Origin: Levilactobacillus yonginensis
Lineage (GTDB): Bacteria; Bacillota; Bacilli; Lactobacillales; Lactobacillaceae
Assembly (NCBI RefSeq): GCF_964065165.1
Contig: NZ_OZ061549.1
Coordinates: 2,356,001 to 2,420,000, forward strand
Direction of reading: 5' to 3'
Length of the DNA stretch: 64,000 nucleotides
The position numbers were made by a program, and so were the translations under genes. The stretch's first letter is position 1. The number at the start of each line of letters is the position of its first letter. The notes under the pieces are model-generated. The model did not search any database. It saw only the letters and a program-made list of their open reading frames with translations, and was not told the origin of the DNA. Below are positions 1 through 8,467 of this stretch, piece after piece.

Positions 1-1185
1 TGGGCGTCTAATAATAGTGTGGCAGTGGACAGTCAGTTTGCCGACTATCAGCCAATTGCAGATTCCATTCAGCATAACGGGGAACCCGGGATTGTGAACC
101 TCGGACTGTCACGTGACTATGGTCGACTGATTGATGGCCGGCAACCTGGGATCGATGGCGAAGTTGAGGGCACCAATCCCTGTGGTGAAATCTCCCTGAG
201 CAACGGTGAACCTTGCAACCTATTTGAAGTCTTTCCCAGTGTGGCCGAGGAACAGGGGTGGCAATTAGAAGATGCTTTTGAATTAGGAGCTCGTTACACG
301 AAACGGGTAACCTTTAGTCATTATGACTGGGAGGTTTCCCGGAAAGCTATTCACAAGAATCGGCGAATTGGGGTCTCCATGTCCGGAATTCAGGATTGGA
401 TTTTAAAGACGTTCAGGCAACGCGTCGTGACCGGGTTTGAAGCCAAACAAGATGCTGAAACCGGTCGGACGTTCATGCAGCCCATCTATAATCAAGCGGC
501 AGTCAAACGATTCAATGACCTCTACGCGGCAGTTGTACAAGCAGATAAGACTTATTCCGAGACGCTGGGATGCCAGCCTTCAATTAAGCATACGACGGTC
601 AAACCCTCTGGAACGGTAGCCAAGTTGGCGGGCGTGTCAGAAGGAATGCATTTCCATTATTCTCGTTACCTGATTCAACGGATTCGGTTCCAGGATAGTG
701 ATCCGTTGTTGCCCGCTTTGAGAGCCTGTGGTTATAAAGTTGAACCAGATGTTTATAGTCAAAATACCATGTGTGTGGAATTTCCAGTCAAGGCGGCGCA
801 TGCAGACAAATCAGCGTTTGCTTCTGCTGGTGAGGTCTCCATGGCGGAACAATTTGCAACGCAGGCATTTCTCCAGACCTACTGGTCCGACAACGCAGTT
901 AGCTGTACCGTGACGTTCCAACCTAAAGAAGGCGCAGAAATCAGTCGGCTACTGCTACAGTACCGGCAAACAATTAAGTCGACGTCACTGTTACCTTACA
1001 GTGGGGCAGACTTTGATCAGGCACCTAAAGAACCCATTGATGAAGCAACTTATCACCAAAAGCGGGCCGAGATTTCAGCGGACGTGGCGGTTAAGTTTGC
1101 TGAAATGATGGGACATCATGATCAAAAAGATGTTGAATTGGTGGATCAATCTGATTGCGCCAGTGGCGCTTGCCCAATTCGGTAG
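1..1185 (+). CDS. rtpR: Adenosylcobalamin-dependent ribonucleoside-triphosphate reductase (C-terminal part)
   Basis: Class II ribonucleotide reductase, which reduces NTPs to dNTPs using adenosylcobalamin. The frame is open to the left window edge, so only the C-terminal part of roughly 395 codons is seen. NPCGEISL near base 175 carries the thiyl-radical cysteine and the catalytic glutamate. EPCNLF follows with the second active-site cysteine. The protein ends in DCASGACPIR, the C-x4-C tail pair that re-reduces the active site in the Lactobacillus leichmannii enzyme. The adenosyltransferase that makes its cofactor starts 45 bases downstream on the same strand, which suggests co-transcription. 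Confidence 0.95.
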   Translation, partial: WASNNSVAVDSQFADYQPIADSIQHNGEPGIVNLGLSRDYGRLIDGRQPGIDGEVEGTNPCGEISLSNGEPCNLFEVFPSVAEEQGWQLEDAFELGARYTKRVTFSHYDWEVSRKAIHKNRRIGVSMSGIQDWILKTFRQRVVTGFEAKQDAETGRTFMQPIYNQAAVKRFNDLYAAVVQADKTYSETLGCQPSIKHTTVKPSGTVAKLAGVSEGMHFHYSRYLIQRIRFQDSDPLLPALRACGYKVEPDVYSQNTMCVEFPVKAAHADKSAFASAGEVSMAEQFATQAFLQTYWSDNAVSCTVTFQPKEGAEISRLLLQYRQTIKSTSLLPYSGADFDQAPKEPIDEATYHQKRAEISADVAVKFAEMMGHHDQKDVELVDQSDCASGACPIR

Positions 1186-1230
1186 ACAAGTGAAACAGGT
1201 GACTTGAGGACGTAGATTGAGGTGCAGAAC

Positions 1231-1767
1231 GTGAAGATTTATACGCGTGTAGGTGATCAAGGATTGACGAAACAAGTCAGTGGCCGAATGGTACCAAAGA
1301 CGGACGCTCAAATTGTGATGCTTGGCGATATCGATGAACTACAGTCATATTTGGGCGTGGTTATTGCTAGTCTGGGCAATGCTCACATAACGCTTGTGGC
1401 CGAACTAATGACAATTCAACGTCGACTATACACGCTAGAAGCGGACGTGAGTATTCAACGGCATGCGAAAATGACGGCTGCAGATACGACTAATTTGGAG
1501 GAACGCATCGACTGGTACGTGGACCGCGTCCCGGAACTGAAGGGGTTCATTTTACCAGGCGGTTCGCAAGCCGGTGCTCAGCTACAGGTGGCACGCACCG
1601 TTGCGCGTCGAGCAGAGCGATCCGCAGTGGCGTTGCATCGCCAACAACCGCTGGCGGCGCCTATTCTGACATACTTGAACCGGCTGTCAGATTATCTATT
1701 TGTCCTGGCGCGCTATGTGAACGTCCGGGATGGCTATCAGGAACAACCAAGCAAGTTGGATGAGTGA
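1231..1767 (+). CDS. pduO: ATP:cob(I)alamin adenosyltransferase, PduO type
   Basis: Transfers the adenosyl group of ATP to cob(I)alamin to make adenosylcobalamin. The N-terminus KIYTRVGDQGLT is the family's ATP-binding start and RTVARRAERS is the conserved helix near the C-terminus. I chose the GTG at 1231 because a TTGAGG Shine-Dalgarno lies 8 bases ahead and family members begin MKIYT. A GTG at 1222 in the same frame is the alternative. The position directly behind rtpR fits cofactor supply for class II ribonucleotide reduction. No other cobalamin genes are visible in the window. Confidence 0.92.
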   Translation: MKIYTRVGDQGLTKQVSGRMVPKTDAQIVMLGDIDELQSYLGVVIASLGNAHITLVAELMTIQRRLYTLEADVSIQRHAKMTAADTTNLEERIDWYVDRVPELKGFILPGGSQAGAQLQVARTVARRAERSAVALHRQQPLAAPILTYLNRLSDYLFVLARYVNVRDGYQEQPSKLDE

Positions 1768-1956
1768 GTCGGCGGTAGGCCTCAGCTAGATTAGGTGAGT
1801 TGTGCAGGGTGGATTTAGCACCGTCCAGATTGTTTGGGGATTAATGAGTCTGGTATTTGTTGGTCATATGGCTATACAGTACAGCGGATGCTAACTAGTT
1901 AGACAGATTGCCTTTCTAGGCGCTATGACCCTTAAACTATTTGTGATTAATTACGT

Positions 1957-1994
1957 AAAAAAAGGGTCTGGGACAAAAGTCCCAGACCCTTTTT
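1957..1994. terminator. Bidirectional intrinsic terminator
   Basis: Perfect 11-bp stem GGGTCTGGGAC/GTCCCAGACCC with an AAAA loop, flanked by an A-run on the left and a T-run on the right. It can end transcription from rtpR-pduO and, on the other strand, from pepO after the hairpin repeat at 2013-2142. The 189 bases between pduO and this site show nothing recognisable. Confidence 0.9.
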
Positions 1995-2012
1995 GCACTC
2001 CGAACGTATATG

Positions 2013-2142
2013 GTCGAAACGTGCGCCAAAAGGCAGTCAACTCCGCTTAACCCCGATAGACAAACAATCCAAAATCGGGATTATTCGTCTATCGACGTTA
2101 ATGCTCATTGACTAACCGCCTTCTGTCCCACTCTCTTTTTGT
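2013..2142 (-). repeat. Long-hairpin 3'-UTR repeat, copy 1
   Basis: The arms 2032-2061 (GGCAGTCAAC to CGATAGAC) and 2087-2120 (GTCTATCGACG to CTAACCGCC) form a long imperfect hairpin. The loop contains a smaller hairpin, AATCC/GGATT. The same element, about 85-90% identical by eye, recurs at 23401-23525. In both places it lies immediately downstream of a minus-strand gene and just before an intrinsic terminator read on the minus strand. Confidence 0.8.
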
Positions 2143-2161
2143 TTTACTAATTTTTACTGTT

Positions 2162-4120
2162 CTACCAGATCTTAACACGGTCGGCAGGGGCCAAATACAT
2201 CTGGTCACCTGGCTGGACATTGAAGGTCGTATAGAAGTCGTCGAGATTTTTGACCTGAACGTTAGCCCGTAACTTAGCAGGAGCGTGGACGTCGATCGAC
2301 AACAGTAGTTGCATGTATTCTGTGGTGGCTTTCATCCGCCAAACGTTGCCCCAATTGATGAAGAACGCCCGGAGGTCAACGTCATCGCTTGATTTAGCGG
2401 CCTCTAAGGCACAGCTTAGACCACCGGCGTCGGCAATGTTTTCGGAAACGGTCAGTTGGCCGTTGACCTTTTGACCGGCAAATTCAATGCCATCAAATTC
2501 ACTGATCATCGCCTTAGCCAGGTCCTTAAAGTGGGCTAGGTCGGCTTCCGTCCACCAATTGTGGATGTTCCCAAATTCATCAAATTGGGAACCGTTATTG
2601 TCAAAGGCGTGGGAAATTTCGTGGGCGATGACGGCCCCAATTCCCCCGTAGTTGGCACTGCTAGATTGCTGGAGGCTGTAGAATGGTGCTTGCAGGATGG
2701 CAGCTGGGAAGACGATTTCATTGTTGGAAGGGGAGTAGTAGGCGTTCACTGTATTGGCGCTCATCTCCCACTTCTTCCGGTCAACGGGTTGACCCCAGTG
2801 GCCGAAGTGGTTGGCAATGATGGTTTCGGTAATGGTTTGCAGGTTATCATACAGTGAAGCCTGTTCGTCAATCTTGAACTTGCTGTAGAGGGCGTCGATA
2901 GAGTCTGGGTAGCCCACTTTGATGGTCAGCTTTTGCAACTTCACGATGGCCTTTTCACGAGTGTCTGCACTCAGCCAATCATTGGTCTTTAACCGTTGTT
3001 GGTAAACGTGGGTCATCTTGAGGACCATCTGCCGGACGTCTTCCTTGGCTGTTTCACCAAAATATTTACGTCCATAGTAGTCACCAACAACTTGACCAAA
3101 TGTGCCAGTGGCCAGGTAGTAAGCCGCTTTTTTCTGGGAACGAGCTTGCTTCTGACCGGAAAGTGCCCGGCCATACGTCCCGCCAACCTGCCGGAATTCT
3201 TCAGTTAAAGCACCACTGGCAGATAGGACGGTCTTCACCAGCATCCAGCTCTTAATGGCGTCAAAGTTAGCCGGTGCCAGAATGTCGTTGGCTGCATCAA
3301 AGAAGAGTGGTTGGGGCAGGATAACTTGTTCAGGAACATCGTTAATAACGCCCTTGATGGCGGCAGTCAAGTCAATATTAGCTAATTTGGCGTCAACGTC
3401 TTTCAGTGGGAATGGATTGTACATCTTGACGTAGTCGGCTGATTCTTCAGCGAATTTTACGTGAGGGGCAATCTGAGCATCAAAGTCTTTCGCTTGTTCC
3501 ACGATGGTCGTGGCTTCGGCTTCGGCATAGCCCGCCAGTTGTAAGAGCTTGACGGCCGTCTGGGTAAAGATGGGCATCAGTTGCTTGGCTGCGGAGTTGT
3601 CTTTAGCGTAGTAAGTCTTGTCTGGCAAGAACAGGCTAGGGGCGTCAACGTACAGGGCGTAGTGACTAGTGTCCTTCATGTCGGGTTCTACACCCAGGTC
3701 GATTGGCACTGGAAGCCCCTTTTGGTACCATTCCACTAAGTGAGCATTCAAGTCAGTGAAATCCTTGAGGTTGGCAATTTTAGTCAGCCAAGGCTTTAGC
3801 GGGGCAGTCCCATCGTTTTCGCGCCGGTCAAAGTCGCTAGCTAGGGCGTATAGTTTTTTAAATTCGGCCATTTCGGAATTGGCGGGGGCCATCTTACCCG
3901 CTAAGAGGTCGGCAAAGTCAGCCATCAGAGTGTGCTCGATATTGTCGACTAGGTCCATGAACCCACCAGTTGAGGCGTGATCGGCGGGGATGGTAGCCTG
4001 CTCAGCCCACTTGCCGTTGACCGCGTCATAGAAGTCCTGGGTCAGTTTACTTTCGTCTACGGGAAACGCTGATGTTGAGCCACTGGCAGAAGCATCAGAC
4101 GTGAAATGATTAAGTCGCAT
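2162..4120 (-). CDS. pepO: M13-family neutral endopeptidase PepO
   Basis: Zinc metallo-endopeptidase of the neprilysin (M13) family that cleaves oligopeptides in lactic acid bacteria. HEISH at residues 500-504 gives two zinc ligands and the catalytic glutamate. ENIADAGG downstream gives the third ligand. NAYYSPSNNEIVFP is the M13 substrate-binding stretch. At 652 residues it has the usual PepO length. There is no signal peptide, so it is predicted cytoplasmic. AAGGAGG precedes the ATG. Downstream comes the long-hairpin repeat, then a terminator. Confidence 0.95.
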   Translation of the reverse strand: MRLNHFTSDASASGSTSAFPVDESKLTQDFYDAVNGKWAEQATIPADHASTGGFMDLVDNIEHTLMADFADLLAGKMAPANSEMAEFKKLYALASDFDRRENDGTAPLKPWLTKIANLKDFTDLNAHLVEWYQKGLPVPIDLGVEPDMKDTSHYALYVDAPSLFLPDKTYYAKDNSAAKQLMPIFTQTAVKLLQLAGYAEAEATTIVEQAKDFDAQIAPHVKFAEESADYVKMYNPFPLKDVDAKLANIDLTAAIKGVINDVPEQVILPQPLFFDAANDILAPANFDAIKSWMLVKTVLSASGALTEEFRQVGGTYGRALSGQKQARSQKKAAYYLATGTFGQVVGDYYGRKYFGETAKEDVRQMVLKMTHVYQQRLKTNDWLSADTREKAIVKLQKLTIKVGYPDSIDALYSKFKIDEQASLYDNLQTITETIIANHFGHWGQPVDRKKWEMSANTVNAYYSPSNNEIVFPAAILQAPFYSLQQSSSANYGGIGAVIAHEISHAFDNNGSQFDEFGNIHNWWTEADLAHFKDLAKAMISEFDGIEFAGQKVNGQLTVSENIADAGGLSCALEAAKSSDDVDLRAFFINWGNVWRMKATTEYMQLLLSIDVHAPAKLRANVQVKNLDDFYTTFNVQPGDQMYLAPADRVKIW

Positions 4121-4227
4121 ACGGAATCCTCCTTGATTTTTCGTGTTACCTCAAAGGTTAAACCATTTGATGAGAAAAGGGAATTTTTTTGACACCCAGT
4201 TTTTAGTTGGTCAACTGGATTAGTGGG

Positions 4228-4275
4228 TAAACCAAAACGTGAGCTAGCGAGGTTGCCCACTAACTCACGTTGGTT
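4228..4275 (-). terminator. Possible terminator of the MarR gene
   Basis: Inverted repeat AACCAaaACGTGAG/CTCACGTTGGTT with a 20-base loop, located just after the marR stop on the minus strand. The T-run is short, so termination is uncertain. It could instead be a structure in the 5' region of pepO. Confidence 0.4.
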
Positions 4276-4300
4276 CTATTCTGTTGTGATGGGTCACGAC

Positions 4301-4804
4301 CTACTTATCGCCCAGTGCCTTCCGTTTTGTACGGAGAACGGGTCGCTGGAATTTCGGCCGGGTCCGATCCCAAACAGCAATATTTTGCTGATATTGCGTG
4401 AAGAATTCATTGATGTCGCCAGCAGTTAAGCTCGTTGGAATTTGTTCCCAAGCCGCTGCACTCTGCAGGAACGCCTGACGAATGTCATTTTCAATCGCCG
4501 CCCCCTTAGGCGTTAGCCGCAGGTACTTCACACGGCGGTCATCCAACTTAGCCTCTTGTTCAACAAAACCATCCAACAGCAGTGCCCGTAATTTTCGAGC
4601 AGCCGCGGAACGGGTGGTACGGGTCGAATCGGCCAGTTCGCTCAGCGTGATATTGCGTTGCTCATGAATTTGTTTCAACAGCAGGTACTGTTCAAAGCTG
4701 ACCGAGTACTGACCCGTCACCTGTTCAGCGGCATTGATCAGTACGCGAAAGATCTCGCGGTATTGACGTAGAAATGTTTCGAATACTCTTTCTTCGTTTT
4801 GCAT
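4301..4804 (-). CDS. MarR-family transcriptional regulator
   Basis: Winged-helix DNA-binding protein of 167 residues. The core QYLLLKQIHEQRNITLSELA, TRTTRSAAARKLRALLLDGFVEQ and DDRRVKYLRLTPKG matches the MarR helix-turn-helix and wing (DDRR followed by LTxKG). I chose the ATG at 4804 because GGGGGAG lies 6 bases upstream; the frame runs on upstream without a ribosome site. It is transcribed in the same direction as pepO, with about 180 bases between them. The target and ligand are unknown. Confidence 0.9.
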   Translation of the reverse strand: MQNEERVFETFLRQYREIFRVLINAAEQVTGQYSVSFEQYLLLKQIHEQRNITLSELADSTRTTRSAAARKLRALLLDGFVEQEAKLDDRRVKYLRLTPKGAAIENDIRQAFLQSAAAWEQIPTSLTAGDINEFFTQYQQNIAVWDRTRPKFQRPVLRTKRKALGDK

Positions 4805-5000
4805 GATAACTCCCCCTAGGAAAACGAATTCAGCCGATTTGGTGCAATTTGCTGGTAAAATGACCAGCATTCTTCACTAACTCAGCATACCGTTATTATG
4901 CGGCCTGACGGGTGGGGATAAAAACAATTGCGCTTATCCACTGTGATTAAGAAAGGTCAGCTTGTTTTCTAAATCAAGGTGGGAAAGGAACTTAGTTGCT

Positions 5001-5050
5001 GGCAAAATAAAATCCGCTCATCCTACTGACGTAGCGGGGATGAGCGGATT
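5001..5050 (-). terminator. Intrinsic terminator of the 5.3-6.2 kb lipoprotein gene
   Basis: 13-bp stem AATCCGCTCATCC/GGATGAGCGGATT, followed on the minus strand by TTTTATTTTG. It would end the transcript of the lipoprotein gene after that transcript has passed through the structured repeat at 5146-5325. Confidence 0.75.
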
Positions 5051-5145
5051 AAGAGAGTTATTTTAAAGGTTGAAAGGTCGAAAACTGTTATCAAACCAAG
5101 AATAGCAAGGTGATATAGACTTAAAACTAGTCTGACCCATCCACC

Positions 5146-5325
5146 TACGGCTGTCAGAGATTCTGCCTGCTGTGGGGAACGCCTGCGGCCTGAAAAGCGG
5201 TCCTGCAGCCCGGTTTGAATCCTGGAAAAACCACCAGTCTCCAAACACGTCCCACGCGGTAAGCTGAAAATCGGCTAACACCGTCGACACAGTAGGCATT
5301 CACCCTGGCGACCGGAAGCGGCAAT
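5146..5325 (-). repeat. Structured intergenic repeat family, copy A (diverged)
   Basis: Read on the minus strand, this matches the family defined by the copies at 9272, 9709 and 41906: GGTGTTAGC, a hairpin, AGCTTACCGCGTGG, GTTTGGAGAC, a CTGG/CCAG hairpin, TTCAAA, and CGTTCCCCACAG. The outer arms, around TGCCTACTGTG and CACAGCAGGCA, pair with each other through a bulge. It fills most of the 543-base gap between the lipoprotein stop and marR. No reading frame in it is convincing. Confidence 0.65.
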
Positions 5326-5347
5326 CAACGTTCGCCCACCAGCAAAG

Positions 5348-6232
5348 CTACTTCGTCATGTAGATGTAGAGATGATCGGTGGAGAAACCAGTGTTGAACC
5401 GCACGCCGTTCGACCGAATCGTCTTGGTCGTCGTAGAGCTACTGTTCTTTTTGGCATCTTTCAGGACCTTTTCAAACTTTTTGATCACGTACTTAGGTTT
5501 AGCGTTGAGTGAACCGCCCAACAGAGCGAAGGTGGTTCCAAAGTCCTTTTGGCCAGTTTTCGTCTTCATTTGTTTAGTGGGCGTGATCAGTGCGAGACCC
5601 ATCAACTTGCGAGCTTGAACGTTGCCCCGGACGGTAACGGCTTTGGTGCTGATCAGGTTTTTCACACCAGCGGTCGTGTCAGTTGGCAAGAGCTCATCCT
5701 TAGCAGCTTTTTTGGCTGTGGCCATCTGTGCTTGAAGCTGCTTAGCAGCGGCTTGTTGCTTTTGAACGGCGGCGGCAGCTGCGGTAGGGTTCGTCTGAGC
5801 AAGAGCAGCTAACTTCTTTTTAGTAGCAGCTTGGGTCTTTTGCGCACTAGCTAATTGCTTTTGAACCTTTGCTGGTAAGTGGGTAGCAATCACCATTTGA
5901 TTGTACTTTGCTGCGAATTTTTTGTAGTTACCTAAGGCAGTGACGTGCTTCACCGAAACGGTTTTGTGTGCCGTTCCGGCAGTAATTTTGACTTGTTGGT
6001 CCTTGGTCGCGGTTGGAACTTGGAAGAAGTAGGTGCCACCGTTAACCTCGGCCTTTTGTTTCCGACCACCATCGATTTGGTAGTTGACCGTTTTAGACTT
6101 GGCATTACCTTTTACCACAGCGGTCAGTGCGGTTGGGTGATAACTGCTTTTATTGGTGGTGAGCTGGTTACTAGAGCAGCCGGCTAGGGTCAAAGCTAAG
6201 AGTCCTAGGGCGCCCAACAGAAACTTTTTCAT
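5348..6232 (-). CDS. Putative lipoprotein of unknown function
   Basis: 294 residues. The N-terminus MKKFLLGALGLLALTLAGC is a lipoprotein signal with lipobox LAGC, so the mature protein should be anchored outside the membrane. Residues about 25-100 are beta-rich and lysine-rich. Residues about 110-180 are alanine/glutamine/lysine-rich and probably helical or coiled coil. The C-terminal part ends in NTGFSTDHLYIYMTK. I do not recognise the family. It is divergent from the usp gene and is followed by structured repeat A and a terminator. Confidence 0.8.
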   Translation of the reverse strand: MKKFLLGALGLLALTLAGCSSNQLTTNKSSYHPTALTAVVKGNAKSKTVNYQIDGGRKQKAEVNGGTYFFQVPTATKDQQVKITAGTAHKTVSVKHVTALGNYKKFAAKYNQMVIATHLPAKVQKQLASAQKTQAATKKKLAALAQTNPTAAAAAVQKQQAAAKQLQAQMATAKKAAKDELLPTDTTAGVKNLISTKAVTVRGNVQARKLMGLALITPTKQMKTKTGQKDFGTTFALLGGSLNAKPKYVIKKFEKVLKDAKKNSSSTTTKTIRSNGVRFNTGFSTDHLYIYMTK

Positions 6233-6378
6233 TTTATATCCATCCCTCAGTGATTGATTTACTCGACTTATCTTACCACAAAGTACTGATTATGCGGGTG
6301 ATGATATTCCCAAGATTTTCAGGAATAAATTAAATCGTGAAAAATGACGCAAAGGTCTTTTATGCGGTCGAAAGAATT

Positions 6379-6386
6379 GGTATGAT
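6379..6386 (+). promoter_or_regulatory. Extended -10 promoter of the universal stress gene
   Basis: TGgTATGAT lies about 57 bases before the usp ATG. This is an extended -10 element. No good -35 is seen at the expected distance, which such promoters tolerate. Confidence 0.5.
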
Positions 6387-6442
6387 TAAGGTGTTGAAAG
6401 CGATATCACCTAGATGGTTTACTATGGAAAGGACGGGATATT

Positions 6443-6868
6443 ATGTATGAACGGATTTTAGTACCAATGGATGGGAGCAAGAACGCCCACGCTGCGTTGG
6501 TGGAGGCTACCAACTTGGCTAAGCAACTCGGTTCCAAACTGTTCATCGTGTCCGTCGCCAGTGATCAGACTTACGCCCACTACGGTGCAGAATTTGGTAG
6601 CGAAATCGTCACGCACTTTAAGGAAGACGCTGCGAAGTTTTTGGAGAGTGCCGTAACGGAAGTCGAAGCACAGGGCGTGGCAGTCGAGACGAGCTTTAAA
6701 GTTGGGTTACCAAAGCCAACCATCGCACAAACCTTACCCGCAGAATTAGGAACGACGTTGACGGTGATTGGTCGTTCAGGGGCACATGGCATTGGCCGGG
6801 CAATCATGGGTTCCACCACTAGTTACGTGGTTCATCACTCTAAGACCAGCGTGTTAGTGGTCGACTAA
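6443..6868 (+). CDS. Universal stress protein, UspA family
   Basis: Small cytoplasmic nucleotide-binding protein of 141 residues. It begins YERILVPMDGSKNA (first strand, with the aspartate that contacts adenine) and ends GRSGAHGIGRAIMGSTTSYVV, matching the G-x2-G-x9-G-[ST] ATP-binding motif. This suggests the ATP-binding subclass. An AAAGGA ribosome site precedes the ATG. It is monocistronic: an extended -10 lies upstream and a strong terminator at 6901-6943. Confidence 0.93.
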   Translation: MYERILVPMDGSKNAHAALVEATNLAKQLGSKLFIVSVASDQTYAHYGAEFGSEIVTHFKEDAAKFLESAVTEVEAQGVAVETSFKVGLPKPTIAQTLPAELGTTLTVIGRSGAHGIGRAIMGSTTSYVVHHSKTSVLVVD

Positions 6869-6900
6869 GTAGCATCTGGTTTTGCAATTATATCCTCAAA

Positions 6901-6943
6901 ATAGGGGTTCCTGGTCAACCAGTCACTGGCCAGGAACCCCTTT
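6901..6943 (+). terminator. Terminator of the usp gene
   Basis: Stem AGGGGTTCCTGG/CCAGGAACCCCT followed by TTTATGCTTTTT, 33 bases after the usp stop. Confidence 0.85.
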
Positions 6944-6959
6944 ATGCTTTTTGAGCAAA

Positions 6960-6990
6960 CAAAAAAGCCACTGACAGTGTCAGTGACTTT
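6960..6990 (-). terminator. Terminator of the 38-residue small gene
   Basis: Stem AGTCACTGACA/TGTCAGTGGCT with a 3-base loop and a TTTTTT run on the minus strand, about 18 bases after the small gene's stop. Confidence 0.85.
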
Positions 6991-7008
6991 TCTAGTAAAG
7001 GCGTCAGA

Positions 7009-7125
7009 CTACTTCTTGTTCTTTAACCAACGTTGTAAGTCTGAAATTTCGTCGCGTCGCTTCCGGTCCTTTTTACGGTTAACCTTCCGACGGCCTTGAA
7101 CGCCATTTGGATGTGCTTTTCTCAT
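7009..7125 (-). CDS. 38-residue highly basic small protein
   Basis: Starts MRKAHPNGVQGRRKVNRKKD and ends SDLQRWLKNKK. The first half is very rich in Lys/Arg and the C-terminal half looks helical. GAGGG lies 8 bases before the ATG and a strong terminator follows, so the unit has its own ribosome site and 3' end. The charge suggests nucleic-acid or ribosome binding, but that is inference and I do not recognise a named family. Confidence 0.7.
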   Translation of the reverse strand: MRKAHPNGVQGRRKVNRKKDRKRRDEISDLQRWLKNKK

Positions 7126-7303
7126 TGTAAAAACCCTCGCTTAATTAAAATAACAATCGTGTGTTATTCTACTGGATATTCTCACAAAATGCAAGCCCCT
7201 CGCGGGATTAAGCAATTTCAGACTGCCTATTAGCGTTGACGGGCCGCGTTTGCTGTGATTTGCTTAAAATTTTTTATCCAGCCCTGGAGACCCCACGGAA
7301 AGT

Positions 7304-7311
7304 GGTATATT
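7304..7311 (+). promoter_or_regulatory. Extended -10 promoter of the YibE/F pair
   Basis: TGgTATATT, about 40 bases before the first YibE/F start codon. No clear -35. Confidence 0.4.
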
Positions 7312-7351
7312 GGAATTAATTCGGTAAATGGCGTAAGAAGGGACGGGGAAC

Positions 7352-8467
7352 ATGCAAGTGATGAGAGAGAAACGGGTGCAGGGATGGCTCTGGCTTCTAG
7401 CGCTAGTCATCGGGGGTCTCCTGGTATGGGGAACACAGCACAATGCTGGTCTCTATCATGATCCCATTATGAAGGTCACCCAGGTTAAAACGGGGCGGGC
7501 AACGAAAGAGACTGATGATTTTCACAATCAAGATTATCAGGTGAAACAGATATTGACCGGCCACATCTTGAACGGGTCTTTCCGGGGACGGCCGTTGACG
7601 GTGACGAACACCTATTCACAATCTGGTGCGATGGATCAGCGTTATCACGTTGGGAGCCAACTATTTGTGGTCGTTCATCAACACACTGGTCAAAAGTTAA
7701 CGGCAACAGCTAAGGATGTGAAACGGGACACGCCCTTACTGACTATGATTTGGGTCGTCGTGGCGTTACTGCTCTTAATTATGCAATTCAGTGGGTTCAT
7801 GGCCTTCCTTAGTGTTGCAGCTAATGGGGTGCTGTTTTTGATTGCGATTCTTTTGAATGGCTCAACTCAGGGGGCACAGGTGCTGTGGATCTTCGGGAGT
7901 TTGGCCATTGTGTTTGCCACCCTCACATTGTGGTTGGTGTTAGGCGCAAACCGGCAAATGGTGATTACGTTGGCGACTACGTTGGGTGGAACGGCTTTTT
8001 CAATTGTCGTGGCACTGTTGGTCTTTCATTTCACACATGAGCGGGGGATGTACTACGAATCCATGCAGTACGTGACGCAGTTGCCTCGACCACTGTTTCT
8101 GGCAGAGACCCTTTTGGGCTCCCTAGGAGCGGTCATGGACGAGTCCACGGATATTATCTCATCACTCTTTGCGTTGAAGCGTGAACGGCCGGAGCTGTCC
8201 GCCAATCAAGTATTTAAATCAGGTCGGCAGATTGGGAGTACAATTATGGGGCCACTGATTAACGTGCTATTCTTTATCTTCGTAGCTGATACCTTTCCAA
8301 TGGCCATGCTGTACTTAAAAAATGGGAATAGTTGGGGCTACACCTTCTCAATGAATATGTCGATGGGCGTCGTTCAAAGCCTGATCAGTGGGATCGGTAT
8401 CGTGCTGGCAGTTCCATTGGCCAGCTTCCTAGCTAGTCGATTCATGGCGAAGAAGGTGATTGCATGA
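7352..8467 (+). CDS. YibE/F-family membrane protein (first of pair)
   Basis: 371 residues. One N-terminal hydrophobic segment (about 10-30) is followed by an extracytoplasmic beta-rich part to about residue 125 and then about seven membrane segments. The stretch ESTDIISSLFALKRERPELS followed by IMGPLINVLFFIFVADTFPMA is typical of YibE/F. The biochemical role is not known; transport or cell-envelope functions have been suggested for the family. Its stop overlaps the next gene's ATG by 4 bases (ATGA), so the two are translationally coupled. Confidence 0.85.
   Translation: MQVMREKRVQGWLWLLALVIGGLLVWGTQHNAGLYHDPIMKVTQVKTGRATKETDDFHNQDYQVKQILTGHILNGSFRGRPLTVTNTYSQSGAMDQRYHVGSQLFVVVHQHTGQKLTATAKDVKRDTPLLTMIWVVVALLLLIMQFSGFMAFLSVAANGVLFLIAILLNGSTQGAQVLWIFGSLAIVFATLTLWLVLGANRQMVITLATTLGGTAFSIVVALLVFHFTHERGMYYESMQYVTQLPRPLFLAETLLGSLGAVMDESTDIISSLFALKRERPELSANQVFKSGRQIGSTIMGPLINVLFFIFVADTFPMAMLYLKNGNSWGYTFSMNMSMGVVQSLISGIGIVLAVPLASFLASRFMAKKVIA

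Noticed and set aside
2013..2142. CRISPR array
   Set aside because: Repeats are single, long and self-complementary; no regular repeat-spacer series exists anywhere in the window and no cas genes are present.
2561..2857. 98-codon plus-strand frame inside pepO
   Set aside because: Antisense shadow of the conserved zinc-site region of pepO; no ribosome site.
5023..5299. Two overlapping minus-strand frames of 73 and 78 codons
   Set aside because: They lie inside structured repeat A and its terminator, have no ribosome sites, and look like by-products of a GC-rich structured element.
6250..6440. 6S/Lacto-usp-type RNA upstream of the universal stress gene
   Set aside because: The 190 bases show no long bulged hairpin or terminator of the type expected; only a short leader with an extended -10.
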